Assembly (NCBI GenBank): GCA_951640165.1
Contig: OX621237.1
Coordinates: 17,732,001 to 17,796,000, forward strand
Source of the DNA: Pseudoips prasinana
Taxonomy: Eukaryota > Arthropoda > Insecta > Lepidoptera > Nolidae
DNA length: 64,000 bases
Direction: 5' to 3'
The stretch's first letter is position 1; each line of letters starts with the position of its first letter. The notes beneath the pieces were generated by a model, which saw only the letters and a list, made by a program, of their open reading frames with translations, had not been told where the DNA came from and searched no databases. Positions 35,284 to 46,641 of this stretch are shown in pieces. Position numbers and translations under genes: made by a program.

Positions 35284-35759
35284 TAATAACAATGACATTC
35301 AATATCATTAATTTGTTTCTTAGCATACTGTACTCAGAAATTTCTGATATGATATGTAGGTAAAGTATGAATCGCTTAACCCAGCAGAATTCAATTCCAG
35401 GGTAATACTCACGGTCGAATAAACAATTGGCTTATTAGGTAATGCCCACATAAGAGTCGCTACGGGCCGCTGTTTGGCCGATGGGAGCCTCCAATGCCAC
35501 ATACATACACGCAGCCACTGAATAATTCAGGGCTATTGAAGTGTTAAGGCGAGTGCACAAACACCGTTATATTCGTTTAATATTTACATTATTACCACAC
35601 TCGAAAAATAATCCTGCGGTGGATGGAAACATTGTTTTGCTCGAGCTGGTAAACAAGCGTTAGATAAATCACATAATAGGCGTTTTCAACACAATATTTA
35701 CAGCTCACCGAACGAGGATAATCTTTGAAATTATAATCAAATATATAATGTCCTCTCGG

Positions 35760-36010
35760 CCAAATTTCAGCCATGGCGGCCAGTTTTAGTGGAGATTTTC
35801 CAACTGCGCAGGACATAATATAGTGCACAAGTGCGCACGCAAACACAGGGGCACTTTCTATTTCATCACGCTCATGATCCGATGGGAGGACTGGCGACAC
35901 GACCGGAAAGATGTCAGGTACAGAACCGTCAGCCTAACGTGCTCTCCAAGCCACGGGGATGTAATGCGCCAACTCCCAGACTTCAGGCTGATACTGAGAT
36001 ATTTGTTTAT
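35760..36010 (+). repeat. Interspersed repeat R3, copy 3 (longest)
   Basis: It begins TTCAGCCATGGCGGCCAG, then CAGGACATAATATAGTGCAC, CTCATGATCCGATGGGAGG, CGACACGACCGGAAAGATGT and AACGTGCTCTCCAAGCCACG, and ends near CAGACTTCAGGCTGATACTG. It is a longer version of the copies at 12487 and 16434. Short open frames inside it are accidental. Confidence 0.7.
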
Positions 36011-36129
36011 ACGGATTTTACCCAGGACCTCATTATCTGTATAGTCAGCTCATCAAGAACTACGACACATTTGTAGAAAATTGTTTTTATTCTTATATAA
36101 TGCCATTCTAATCTACATACATACATGCA

Positions 36130-36180
36130 TCATCACCCTGATATCGTCCACTGCTGGACATAGGCCTCCTCTAAAGGTTT
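36130..36180 (-). repeat. RTE-like LINE tail fragment
   Basis: ATCATCACCCTGATATCGTC and CACTGCTGGACATAGGCCTC are the reversed tail of an RTE-type element (tail ends in an ATGATG-type repeat). It runs directly into the foldback that follows. Confidence 0.6.
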
Positions 36181-36207
36181 CTATAACGTTACTTTTTGGA
36201 GAGGTTT

Positions 36208-36383
36208 GCCGTAATTACCACGCTTGCCATGCGAGTTAGTTACCGAAGTTAGGTGGTAGCTATAGTCCACAGCAGCGCTGCTGCCCGACTACCTGGGGTA
36301 TAAGGGATACACCAGGTAGTCTGGCACTATAGCTACCACCTAACTTCGGTAGCTAACTCGCATGCCAAGCGCGGTAATTGCGG
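36208..36383. repeat. Foldback with about 58-bp arms and inner palindromes
   Basis: The left arm 36208-36266 and the right arm 36326-36383 pair with four to five mismatches; core word GAAGTTAGGTGGTAGCTATA. Inside lie the perfect palindrome CAGCAGCGCTGCTG (36270-36283) and a second pair GACTACCTGG / CCAGGTAGTC (36287-36296 and 36312-36321). Confidence 0.88.
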
Positions 36384-37126
36384 GTAGTTTTGTAATTTAG
36401 GTATTCAAAGCAAAATTCAAATTCATATACACTTTATTTATATCCAGAGAATGGCGTCGTTTAAATATTTAACACTTACAACATTAAGACGTATGAAACA
36501 ATTTATCGTTTACCATATTACAATAAATCGTTTAGTCGTTAGGAAGTACCAGATTAACACAGCCTTACACATAGATATATCTATTTATATCGAATATGTA
36601 TACAGCTGTCTTATTTTGTATTGTCACCCATTATCATCAGATCGCGCGAGTGAGAACTAATACCATTGGTAAACTTATACAAGCATAAAGCCACCTTAGA
36701 TTAATTACCTACATATATTTGTACCAATTAAATAACACTGCTTGTATTCCCGATTAGATTTAATTCCCCTCACTTTATCTGTTCTACTTTTGACCCTCAA
36801 ATTACCTACTATAAAGGTAATATATAAAAATTACCTTACAAAAAAGTATTTTTTTTAGTTTGGGGTAAATGTTACCAGATGTATACTCGAAATTTTTTTA
36901 CAATTCCTGGACCAGACATTCTTGTTAAAAATAAAAAAAATCAAACGGTTATTAACGCTTGTAAATAGTCAGTACATGAATACTAATTGTAGTATTACAA
37001 ATTAACTATTATTTGCGACATGAATAGTGTCTGTCGCCGCGTACCCACAAATGGTTTCAGGTTACTGATGTACTAACGTACAGGTGTTTGCTTTATGGCT
37101 GAGGTAATATCTACCTGCGAACGGGC

Positions 37127-37365
37127 AGCTTGCTGTGTGGTGACGGCATCGAATATCATCACCCTATCTCATCTAGTGAGAGTCGTAGAAATCGACCGAG
37201 GGAATACTTACCAGAGAACGGGCAGCAGCGTTTTTCTATGAACTATGACCACCAAACTGCGATCGCCAACCCGTCTGCGAAGCGTGGCGATTATGGCATA
37301 TCTCCCCATTCTTTGGGAAGGCTTTTGTCCAGCAGTGGACGTACTTTGGCTGACATGATTATATT
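37127..37365 (+). mobile_element. Non-LTR retrotransposon 3'-end-like repeat, copy 2
   Basis: This is the better preserved partner of 10292-10508. It has CTTGCTGTGTGGTGACGGCA, ACCAAACTGCGATCGCCAAC, then CATATCTCCCCATTCTTTGG, GAAGGCTTTTGTCCAGCAGT and GGACGTACTTTGGCTGACAT. The CAGCAGTGGAC closing word is a lepidopteran LINE tail hallmark. No coding remnant of reverse transcriptase is attached. Confidence 0.65.
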
Positions 37366-37589
37366 AATTCTAGGTATAAATAGATTATTAGATCGTGACT
37401 TCTATTTGATCATATGGAATGATTATTTAAATTATGATTGTCATGTGGTTTAATTAAATGCAAAATTTGTTGAAGTTATTGTGAAATTGTAGTTTTAGAT
37501 ATATTTTACTACATCTTGTCTGAATGGTTCTGTCTATATTGAGGTAAGAATTCAATATTATTATAACTTTTATTATCATTGCCTTGTGT

Positions 37590-37740
37590 GTATAGCGACG
37601 GTCGCGCTTTAATACTACCACCGGATCCTATGCACCCCAACTGAGAAGATCCAGCGAAAAAAACTCAGCGGGTTCATCTACTACCGGTTTCAACGCGGCC
37701 CAGTTGAGACGGTCCGGCGAAACACACTCAAGTGGGCATG
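37590..37740 (+). repeat. GC-rich repeat with internal imperfect duplication
   Basis: Two related halves are present: CAACTGAGAAGATCCAGCG / AAACTCAGCGGGTTCAT and CAGTTGAGACGGTCCGGCG / CACTCAAGTGGGCATG. The AACTGAGAAGATCC...CTCAGCGG wording is common in lepidopteran repeats. Class unknown. Confidence 0.45.
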
Positions 37741-39778
37741 TACACGGGATTTGGTTCACTTAAAGCATTTATTTAATAGTCGAACACAATATCTGCTCAA
37801 TCAATTGTGTATTATTTTAGATTATATTTAGGAAGAGAAAAGAAAAACAACAAAACAATTATATTATTCATTTTTCAATTTAGTATATGTTAGCTATGAA
37901 TACATGACGCAACTATTTTTTCTTGCGTAGCAGTGAATATCTACTTAATTATAAAAGTTAATTTCATTTTAATAAAGGCCCCAACACGTGTGGGAAAAGT
38001 TTTAAGTACACATACATAAATAATGAGCACCTAGTCTAAACACTTCCCGTTTAAATATTTGGGATGAATGAGAATACATATACCTACCCCTCTCATCCTA
38101 AATTATCAAGCATTACTCTTTTCAAAACATGTATAGCAAGGAAATGTTGTCACACTTTTTATCGCTTTGGTGGTGCGCGGTGAGGGATTATGCGCGGAAC
38201 GAACGAAATATCTTACTCACTACGGGCTGTCCGATTTATGCGGGTATAAATTTGTTGGCATGAAACAATGTGTAAGCGTTATGAGTCGTATCGTACACCG
38301 ACGCGTTTACGCCTATCTGGTCCAGAATCCGAATGGATACAATCGTTCAGCCTCATACGCGAATTATCGCGGTGACTGACACCGAATTCCCAAACCATGA
38401 AATGGCACATCAAATCGGTATATACTCGTATTACACAATATCGACGTCAATTCTGCATGTAATCAGCATCATCCCCTAGAATTCTTTATCAATTGAATAT
38501 CAAAAATTCATTATCAATCATTAAAATAAAATCTTATACGCCCACGTAAATTTTAGTGACTTATATACAGAATGAATATGATTACTGACAGGATTACTAG
38601 GAAAAGGAAGTCCAAACTCAAGGTTTCCTATATTGCATTCTATTGCCCAAGTAAAATATGCGGCATGATTTAAACAAGTATGTCCTATGAGTGGACTAAT
38701 CTCTCATAGCTACAATATAGCAATAAAGGTAAAATCATTACTATGATAAGCACAAATGGTTGTAGATGTTGGAGGCATAGGTAATATTGCAGCAAACATT
38801 TGAACTTTTTAGGGGTTATTTTTCTATAAAAATAGTTCAGTAGTAATTAAGTCAGTTAACTTACAATAAAATACAACTTTTAATACCCTAAACGATTTAA
38901 CATATTAAGTGTGTTGTCACAAGGATATGCAATGCATAATTTATGGGGCTGCAGCTAAAAAGACAACGTTTTTTTATAAAAATCAATAGTTGCATTTTAT
39001 TTGTAACCAAGATAATTAAGCAACATCAGGAAATCAATACAGTCTTGGTTATTTTAAAACATCTGAAAGAAATAGTACATCAAAGAAATAATAAAAATAC
39101 AAAAGATAATTTCAAAGAAAACTTCAAAAACAAAGCTAATAAAACGGTAAAGCAAAGGTCTTCTGAAACAATGGGACCCGCTAAGCAACCCTCTTACAAA
39201 GCTTGATTGCAATACGCAGAAACAATTCAGACAGATCTAACCACTTCCCTGTTTCCCCTTTAATGTGAAAATATATACAACGTGGTTTGATGGATAATCC
39301 ACGCTTTTTTCGTAATTTCGTAAAAATTGTGTGTCTTAGGCGAATGGTTAATAAACGAAATTGTTGCTTCGTAACTAAATTTAGCGACTATACTCTATTT
39401 AAATTTTAAACTGACCAAGATAAAAATTGGTAAATTTCGAGGCGGGAACTGTTGTAGCGAATTCCTAGCGTCATATTTCTTACAAAGGTTGGAACAATAT
39501 ATATTTATAAGCAAACAAGATTTTAAAATTACATATAGGAGGAGTTCTGCATTCCAAATGGCATGCAAAGTAACACGAAATGCATGAAAGAGCACGGCAG
39601 TTGAATGTTTTAAAGGGTTCATAAACATTGGTTCATGAATCATGTTGATGTGAACCTTTTGTCATGGGTGCTAACAAAAATCTACCTACCAATAATTTAG
39701 CAACGTATAGGTGACCGTACTGTAATGAGCGTCGTCGATCCTAAGCTTTATATATTTTGGTTATATGTACATACATAA
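37741..39778. other. Intronic spacer, no gene supported
   Basis: A GC-richer piece at about 38165-38380 has a 70-codon plus-strand frame without protein-family resemblance and may equally be regulatory sequence. The remainder is AT-rich with nothing recognised. Confidence 0.4.
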
Positions 39779-39975
39779 ATAGACTCCCACCTGTTTCCCA
39801 GAGGGGTAGGCAGCGACAACGGATTTTTGTCACGATCTTGACACACCTCTTTTGCTTCGTTTACTGTCATTATATTTTTCATACATGCTCGCCAGTTTAG
39901 TATACTTCTGACCTAGCCTATCTTCAGAACGTTTCCAAGTTGGTCAGAGAATGTTCTACGAGGTCTTTACTTTTT
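39779..39975 (-). repeat. Dispersed repeat of LINE type
   Basis: On the plus strand it reads CTCCCACCTGTTTCCCAGAG, GGGTAGGCAGCGACAACGG, CGATCTTGACACACCTCTTT, TTTCATACATGCTCGCCAG and AGAGAATGTTCTACGAGGTC. I recognise this as a frequent lepidopteran interspersed sequence, probably part of a non-LTR element read on the minus strand. Confidence 0.45.
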
Positions 39976-41138
39976 TATTTCGTTCAAAATTTCTAACGTC
40001 ATGAAATTGCACATACTCGTATGTTGTATACATCGCAAAATATATATAACCATCAACTATTTCATTGCTCACAGAGTTTTAGTCGGATTTGAAACGTTTT
40101 AGATTTCCATAAACAATTGAAATTTTAGTTTGGATAAGGAAAAGTTGTTGGGCATTTATTCAAAGTTATACGTTCCTAGTAATGCATATTTATTACGATT
40201 GCATAAAATGCAAGTTTCGCTAAAATAGACTAACTTGGATTAAATACAAATTCATATATTTTACAACGTGATTGTTACAACGTCATTTGTGGCAGTTTGT
40301 TGTGTAGTCGTACAGTCAACAATCGAAGTATCAATAGAGATCACAGAGACGGATATGAAGCTGCCTATTAATTTAGGCCTTACGATATAGCGTCAGTGAA
40401 AAGATCTAGCTTTATTCGATCTTTTATATGGTCCCGAATCGATAAAGTCCAAAATTGTTTACGCCACCGTTAAGCTACTTATATTGCTGACCCTATAAGG
40501 TCTCTTAAAGATATTGGTAAGGGCAAGGGTAATGTTTTTATGTATCGTCAACTTGTGTAAAACGGTCACGCCGGATAACTCCACTATAAATGTAACATGA
40601 AAAACTTAACAGCCCTTTCGTCGCATTACACTAACGAAGACGTGACATACAAGTAGTGTGAATAAGCTCTATAATTAATATTTCTAGTACAAAGATCAAA
40701 TTCACAGTTCTTTTACATTTACGAGCATGCTATTTAACGTTTTAGTCTTGTTTTTTTAAATATCGTCCGCTATTTGTTGTGTCGGGCGGAATTTTACAAA
40801 AATGTTATTAACGGACATAGAGCATACAATTAGCTGTACAAAAAAATTATGAACTGTAAACATAACTGAATATTATCGTTTCCAACACATGCACATTGCA
40901 ATTTGTCTTCAAAAATAGTATGTCAGTGCGAGTTCGCCAGATTGCGCGATGTTCGCTTTTAATTAGTTTCTGTCGAAGTCTACTTGCTAGCACAGAGCTT
41001 CTCAAAGAAATAACCGAGCATCGACGGGGACTGTCGAACTCACATTGAAAATAGCTAACAAAGAATAAAACTGAGTAGGTATTCTCAACTACTTATAAGT
41101 TTTCAGAGGTAAATTGTTCTTTTAAGTACTTGTTAGAG

Positions 41139-41180
41139 CAATTGGTTTGTTTGCAACTAGAGTTACAAACAAACCAATTA
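41139..41180. repeat. Foldback: 20-bp arms, two mismatches, 2-base loop
   Basis: CAATTGGTTTGTTTGCAACT (41139-41158) is inverted at 41161-41180 with two mismatches. Confidence 0.85.
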
Positions 41181-41971
41181 AGTACCAAACCCAAACAGAT
41201 TTTCCTGCATTTACGAACAATATTATTTGTATAATAATAACCGTCCAACAACGTAAAACTTATTTTCAGCACAAAGACGCTCTTTAAAATTGCATCTAGA
41301 AGAAAGGACATATTTCGTTATTTAGTGACAGTTCAATCACACTAGACCACAATGTGATGACAAAGTAAACTTAAGTACCTATATGTCATTTTGCAGAGTT
41401 TATAATTCTCATAAATTGAATTGATAAAACAAATCATTTCATTATAGTATATATAAAATCCATCATATATACATTTTTTAAATGCTATAATAAGATTCCT
41501 ACTTGGCCTATAATTTCAATATGTTCCTCTGTCCTTATTGAATAGTAATTTGTTTTTAGTTACTTTGGTAATGAGCTGATCATGTGTCTCCGAAGCAGTT
41601 TCTTAGTAAAATATATATATTATATACTACTAAGCAATTTATTTTTTAATTCTAAAAAAGACAACGCCCGCACTAGCGAATCTAATCCCTGTGTCGCGGG
41701 GTACTTTACAAACATATAATAGACACAAATTACATTATTACCTGCAAATAATATTTTTTTCAGTAGTCTGTAAAGCCGCCAATGCCTTCCCAATTTCAAG
41801 ATTAGTTTGTCAGGTTATTCAAGATTCTCTACACTTTATAACACATTCAAATAGAGACTTTGGTGGCTATTGATCGTATTACTTAGCAACAACTCAGCTA
41901 AACAGTGTGATTAGTCGTTTGAATTTATTATTCTCAGAATTAATTACATATATATATGAACCTATGTATCG

Positions 41972-42015
41972 ATTATGTAAAAAGCATTACTATTCAGTAA
42001 TGCTTTTTACATAAT
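41972..42015. repeat. Foldback: 20-bp perfect arms, 4-base loop
   Basis: ATTATGTAAAAAGCATTACT (41972-41991) is exactly inverted at 41996-42015, loop attc. Confidence 0.93.
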
Positions 42016-42598
42016 ATTTATGTTGCCCACAATATCGTAAGATATTAGACTAACGATGCTAGTATGTAGGTAAGACAGGTTTACGAGACAAAAATAGGGC
42101 AATATTTAAATTTGTTATTGAACAAATAGCGTGAGGAATATACGTTGAAACATTTACGTAATCAAGTAGATGAGCATTACGCGAAATAAGAATACATAAC
42201 CAAGCAAGCAATTTAATCATACTATCCGAAATATTGAATTTTCTCATCCCGTATATACGAATTTATTTAGGTTAAATAGAATAGTTGCCGTTGTTTGCGG
42301 TCTAAGAAATAAATGTAGAGCGACTCATGCGACTAAATATTATTAACTTGTGATTTTCTTAAGATCTGTCTTATTACTCTTGGTATTATGAGTTAGGAAC
42401 CTATACGATCTGTTGGGCAAGTTTAAAAATACATTCAATTATATATTGATATTTCTTAATTTTGTTAAATGCATTAATATATTAACATACATTATACTTA
42501 CATTTTTATTTACAGTGTTAAAGTGTGTTATACATACTAATATATTGTACGCCAACTTAATAACATCTATGTATTGTAAACGCAGCATGCAACGCATT

Positions 42599-42721
42599 AA
42601 GACGCCAGCACATCAAGCTACCCCAATCTGTCAAATTTCCCCAATTGAATGTGAACCTTACGCTTATAAGATAAAGTTAAAAATCTATAAAAAGAAATTT
42701 GACAGATTGGGGCAGCTGGAT
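42599..42721. mobile_element. MITE family M1, right end truncated
   Basis: AAGACGCCAGCACATCAAGC at the left, CAATTGAATGTGAACCTTAC in the centre, and TTTGACAGATTGGGGCAGCT at the right. The terminal GATGTGCTGGCGTCTG is replaced by unrelated AT-rich sequence. Confidence 0.85.
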
Positions 42722-43129
42722 AAAAAAATACTCATTAGTTCAACGTCAAGGAAAAGTTAGACATAAGGTATAGATTAGAATATACAGCCTCGTTAATAAA
42801 GCAGTAGCGTATTGAACTGCAAATATGAGCTCCCAAGTTATGATTCTAGTTTCGAGCTGAACTTTTATTGGCATTTTATAAACAGGACAAATTCTCAGCC
42901 AAAGTCAGGAGGTAAGCGGTGTTAAACCCGCTGCTCAGCTAAACCCTGTGCACGTGCGCCTGTCCTATTAGATTATGAGAGAGAAGGAATATAAAGTGCA
43001 GCCGTTTTTACACATATACTTGTGTAGTATCGCAATCCTCCATTAAACATTATGGCATACTAATGCACTGATGTTAATTAGTTTTCTAAGTACAAAACCA
43101 AGTTTAGAAAGAAGGTTTTGGTATAATTA

Positions 43130-43567
43130 ATAATAATATCCTGGGACATTATTCACACGTGAATATATACACATATGGCCATATGATCCCAAATTAAGCA
43201 GAATGTTTTCTATGGAAATCAGATAACTGATATGCTACATATACAATTTTGTTTTGTAAATACATACATACTTATATAAATAACTACTAAACTAATAACG
43301 TGCTTCGCTACGTATAAGGCATAGTAATAAAAAAAATATTATTAAGTTCATTTATTCAAACAAATTTTTTTTTTTAATTTTTGTAAGTTCAAACCTTCCC
43401 TGGATTTCCACGAATAATTCAAGACCAAAATTAGCCAAATCGGTAAAGGCGTTGTTGAATTATAACATTACAACGAAAAGTGGCATTGATTTTTATATAT
43501 ATAGATTACACCCAGAGTCAGGACAAACAAACAAACAAACAAATATCTGTCCTGGTCGAACCCGTTT
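43130..43567 (-). mobile_element. tRNA-related SINE (family S1) split by a Helitron
   Basis: The left part (43130-43291) has ATCCTGGGACATTATTCAC and CATATGGCCATATGATCCC. The right part (43506-43567) has TTACACCCAGAGTCAGGAC, a short CAAA repeat and AAATATCTGTCCTGG. Together they form one minus-strand S1 copy, with the element at 43292-43505 between them. Confidence 0.8.
43292..43505 (-). mobile_element. Short Helitron-like element nested in a SINE
   Basis: On the minus strand it begins TCTATATATATAAAAATCAA after an A and continues TGCCACTTTTCGTTGTAATG and GGTCTTGAATTATTCGTGG, then TTATACGTAGCGAAGCACG. It ends in TTAG followed by T instead of the usual CTAG. It is the same family as 57142-57409 but 214 bp, lacking the GC-rich stem before the end. 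Confidence 0.8.
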
Positions 43568-43604
43568 ATATTACATCATTTGATCCGTGTATATTACATT
43601 GTTA

Positions 43605-43668
43605 CAGGCACTCATAGTCAGTTGCTCTCACAAGTCCGTAAAGGCGATATTAAGCACTAACATGCTAA
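43605..43668 (+). mobile_element. 5S-derived SINE, head-only fragment
   Basis: CAGGCACTCATAGTCAGTTG, CTCTCACAAGTCCGTAAAGG and CGATATTAAGCACTAAC match the start of the 5S-derived SINE. The body is absent. Confidence 0.65.
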
Positions 43669-44739
43669 CATTTTCGTAGAAGTGTACCAAACACTAAAAG
43701 ACACTTGTGTTGCAAATATTAATGAAATTGAAGTATAATAACTTTTCGAGATAATCATAAAGATATATGATATTGCAAAACTAGACACAAAATGTATGGC
43801 CCAAAATGCGTAATAACGCAATACGCAAGGCTATTTATGTCATACAAAACGTAAAATTCATAGCAGTTGAATTTGAAACGTGTTCAGAGAAATATACTCC
43901 CCAAATATCATTACAGCGCTTGGCGTGATCTTGATTACAACCCGCGGTTGACGCGGTCGCTTTATCTGGCCTGTAACGTAATGATAGTAACTGTCTGCCT
44001 TACACGACATGCCACTAAATGACCATAAAATCGCTGAATTATTACACTACGCCACATTATGGGAACAAATACACCAGGATTAAAGCAAATAATAACTATG
44101 TTTCGAACCGACATAAATGGAGATTAACTGGATTTTTTACGCTGCACGGAATAGTAAAATTCTGCATATTATGATTTCATAAAGGATGAAATAGGTAAAA
44201 GTTTTGAAAATGCTTTTTGCATATAAAATATTGTATGCATGCCGTGTGTGTTATGAATGTGCAGCACGTTATAACTGCAAATATATAACAGTTGTATGAC
44301 AATAAGTAGGAAAACTGGACTATCTGCGACACGTGTTCCACTCTACATGCGCACATTTTCAATATATTCGCGAAGCAATTTGAAAAAATATCCCTACTAC
44401 GTACGGTATTTTGTATATTTTTCGATAGTCATATTTCTCGCTAACAAACACCAGGTAAATTTGTTTTAGTATATTATTTTATTTGAATAAAACCGTCTAT
44501 GTTACTGCATTGTATGTTAATGCATAACGAAAATTTTTAAAAATAGTGAAGAAAACTGTATCGCCAATAAATACTGCAGACTCTCAAATTTGGTTATAAG
44601 TATAATAAAACGATATGTATATTACATTGGCTATTTAACCATTCGTCGTATTATTGGCCTAATTAAATTGAATTAACAGAAAAGGTTTCGTGGGAAATGA
44701 ATTTAAAATTGAGTTAAATAAATTACTCAATTTGAACGA

Positions 44740-44990
44740 TATGACCGTTTCGATTTCACGATCCATTGAATAACCGCCGAGACTGGCGGACATTCTAGAG
44801 TGAATTGCAAAGAAACGAAAATGGACAATGTTACGAGGCCGGAGTTGGATCGGGATGCAAATTAATACGCGCCTCTGAATCGAGCACATGAATATGCATG
44901 GGTGGTCCGCTCGCTTTGGAATAATATCCGAGTGGCCTCAAACATGCCCCGACACCCGTGCACGATGCGCTGTCCGCCGGCGCATCACTG
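44740..44990. promoter_or_regulatory. candidate intronic enhancer with POU octamer
   Basis: A GC-rich island without repeat landmarks. It carries an exact POU octamer ATGCAAAT at 44855-44862, adjoining a homeodomain-type ATTAAT, plus AATATGCATG and a dense GC end (GCGCTGTCCGCCGGCGC). POU and homeodomain sites would suit a neural gene such as CadN, but that is inference. Confidence 0.3.
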
Positions 44991-46309
44991 CTAAATCATA
45001 ATATTCTTGCACATTTAAAAAATACCATTAATTACCTAAACTTGTCTTAATTATGTTACGGACCCCAACCAAATTCTATATTAATTATCTAACGAGTTAT
45101 AATACCTACTACATAACAATATAATATATTAATGTTGTAAGTATCTACACAGTTTATACATTAATTATATTACATTGATAAATACCGATAAACGTGGGCT
45201 TTGGTGGTAAACTCCCAAAATGTTCACGCTTCATATTTACTAACACAATAACTGCACTTAGCACATTCTATTTTACGGTTAAATCATGATGAATTATGTA
45301 TATCGGAAAACTCATTTACACAAAACCAACGGCCTTATCTGTTGAAAGTCGTAAAAGCTATATAATAATGCTCATAAACAAGAACACAACTTCCTGCTTT
45401 CAGCTTTCTGCTTTTGCTCAAAAAAAATCAAAACCATTCAGACCTAGACACTCGTAAAAGTAATACTTATTACTAAAACTTGGCATACTTCCACTTTACC
45501 TAAATATTGCTCTCTCGGCACAGTAGTGAGTAATAACAATTTACAAAAAAGTACAGCATGCCAAAAAAAGTTGCTCATTTTCTAGGTATCTCAAGGAGTT
45601 ATTAAAATTCATGAATATAACAGGTTAGTGAGACCATCGAAAGATAATTGGAGTTGCGACGTGATAGAACATTCGTGCGCACTCAGCGCGCTGAGTACAC
45701 GGGATGATTGAACGGCGCTGCGTGGCTCGGGAGAACGGTGGATCCTCTTTAGCGAGTGTGCCATCTTGCCTATTATCACGTCCTGGCAGTGACACCCGCT
45801 AGCATTCGTTGTCTCAAGATTTTTGTCGATTTCCCCTTAACTGCAGAAACAGGTACATGTGTACCGGCAGCACTTCAAACTATCCATTACAACTAACTAC
45901 TTATAATACATAAGACAAACGAATCCCATTAATGTTCCAACAAACTATAGACAGAGTGCATATTTGTGGCGAGCAAGCAGTAGTCTTAATAAATATTACA
46001 AAGAGCATAAATTTGACATATTCAATTCTAGACCAGAGGCAGTACGACGGTTACTCAGTCAAAATATTCATACTAATTAGGACTTATATGTATTTGTTAT
46101 TATTACATATATATTTTTTGTTTGAATGTTCACACTAGTTGATAACTGACATGAGATATTACCTATTAGAGAAGACCTGTTATTGGCTTTTTGTCGTTTA
46201 TTATATTGTAATCTTCGTTAACATTGTATAACTGCTGGTCTACCAAGAATAAGTAAATAATTACTGTTTAAAAAATGAGTTAACTTTTCTTTTTACGACC
46301 GAGCTGTGA

Positions 46310-46520
46310 TTAATACGCCAGGATCTGTGACGGACTAATGAGCGAAAATGAGCGATTTGACATCGGCATCAATGTAATTACCGCCACTGGTTGAATTAGT
46401 CATATCTCGAGCAATTGACGATACCTAACACATCTCTCTTCATTTAAGTTAGCTAATCGAACTGCGCTAAAATGGGGATTGCAATGAAAATAACACAAAT
46501 TGCCAAGCATTGATAAATTT
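46310..46520. promoter_or_regulatory. candidate intronic regulatory island
   Basis: Several homeodomain-type words occur in a short GC-moderate stretch (TGATTAAT, GACTAATGAG, TGTAATTACC, GTTAGCTAATC) with no repeat landmarks. Weak candidate. Confidence 0.2.
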
Positions 46521-46601
46521 ATTTGGTTTAAAGCTACCGTGCCCGGGGGTTTCAGATTTAGTGACCTGTGTGTGTGTCATTTAAGTAGAGTCTAGCGTAG
46601 T

Positions 46602-46641
46602 GGCTAATATATATATATATATAGGTATATATATATATAGT
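46602..46641. repeat. AT microsatellite, interrupted
   Basis: Two AT dinucleotide runs are separated by a single GG interruption. Confidence 0.9.

Noticed and set aside
37130..37453. 107-aa plus-strand ORF
   Set aside because: It falls inside a LINE-type tail that is not coding in its sister copy at 10292.
38167..38379. 70-aa plus-strand ORF in a GC-richer patch
   Set aside because: No domain likeness. The GC content may reflect regulatory sequence or an old repeat.
42413..42760. 115-aa plus-strand ORF
   Set aside because: The C-terminal third is MITE M1 sequence (ending in the truncated element); the rest is AT-rich hydrophobic translation.
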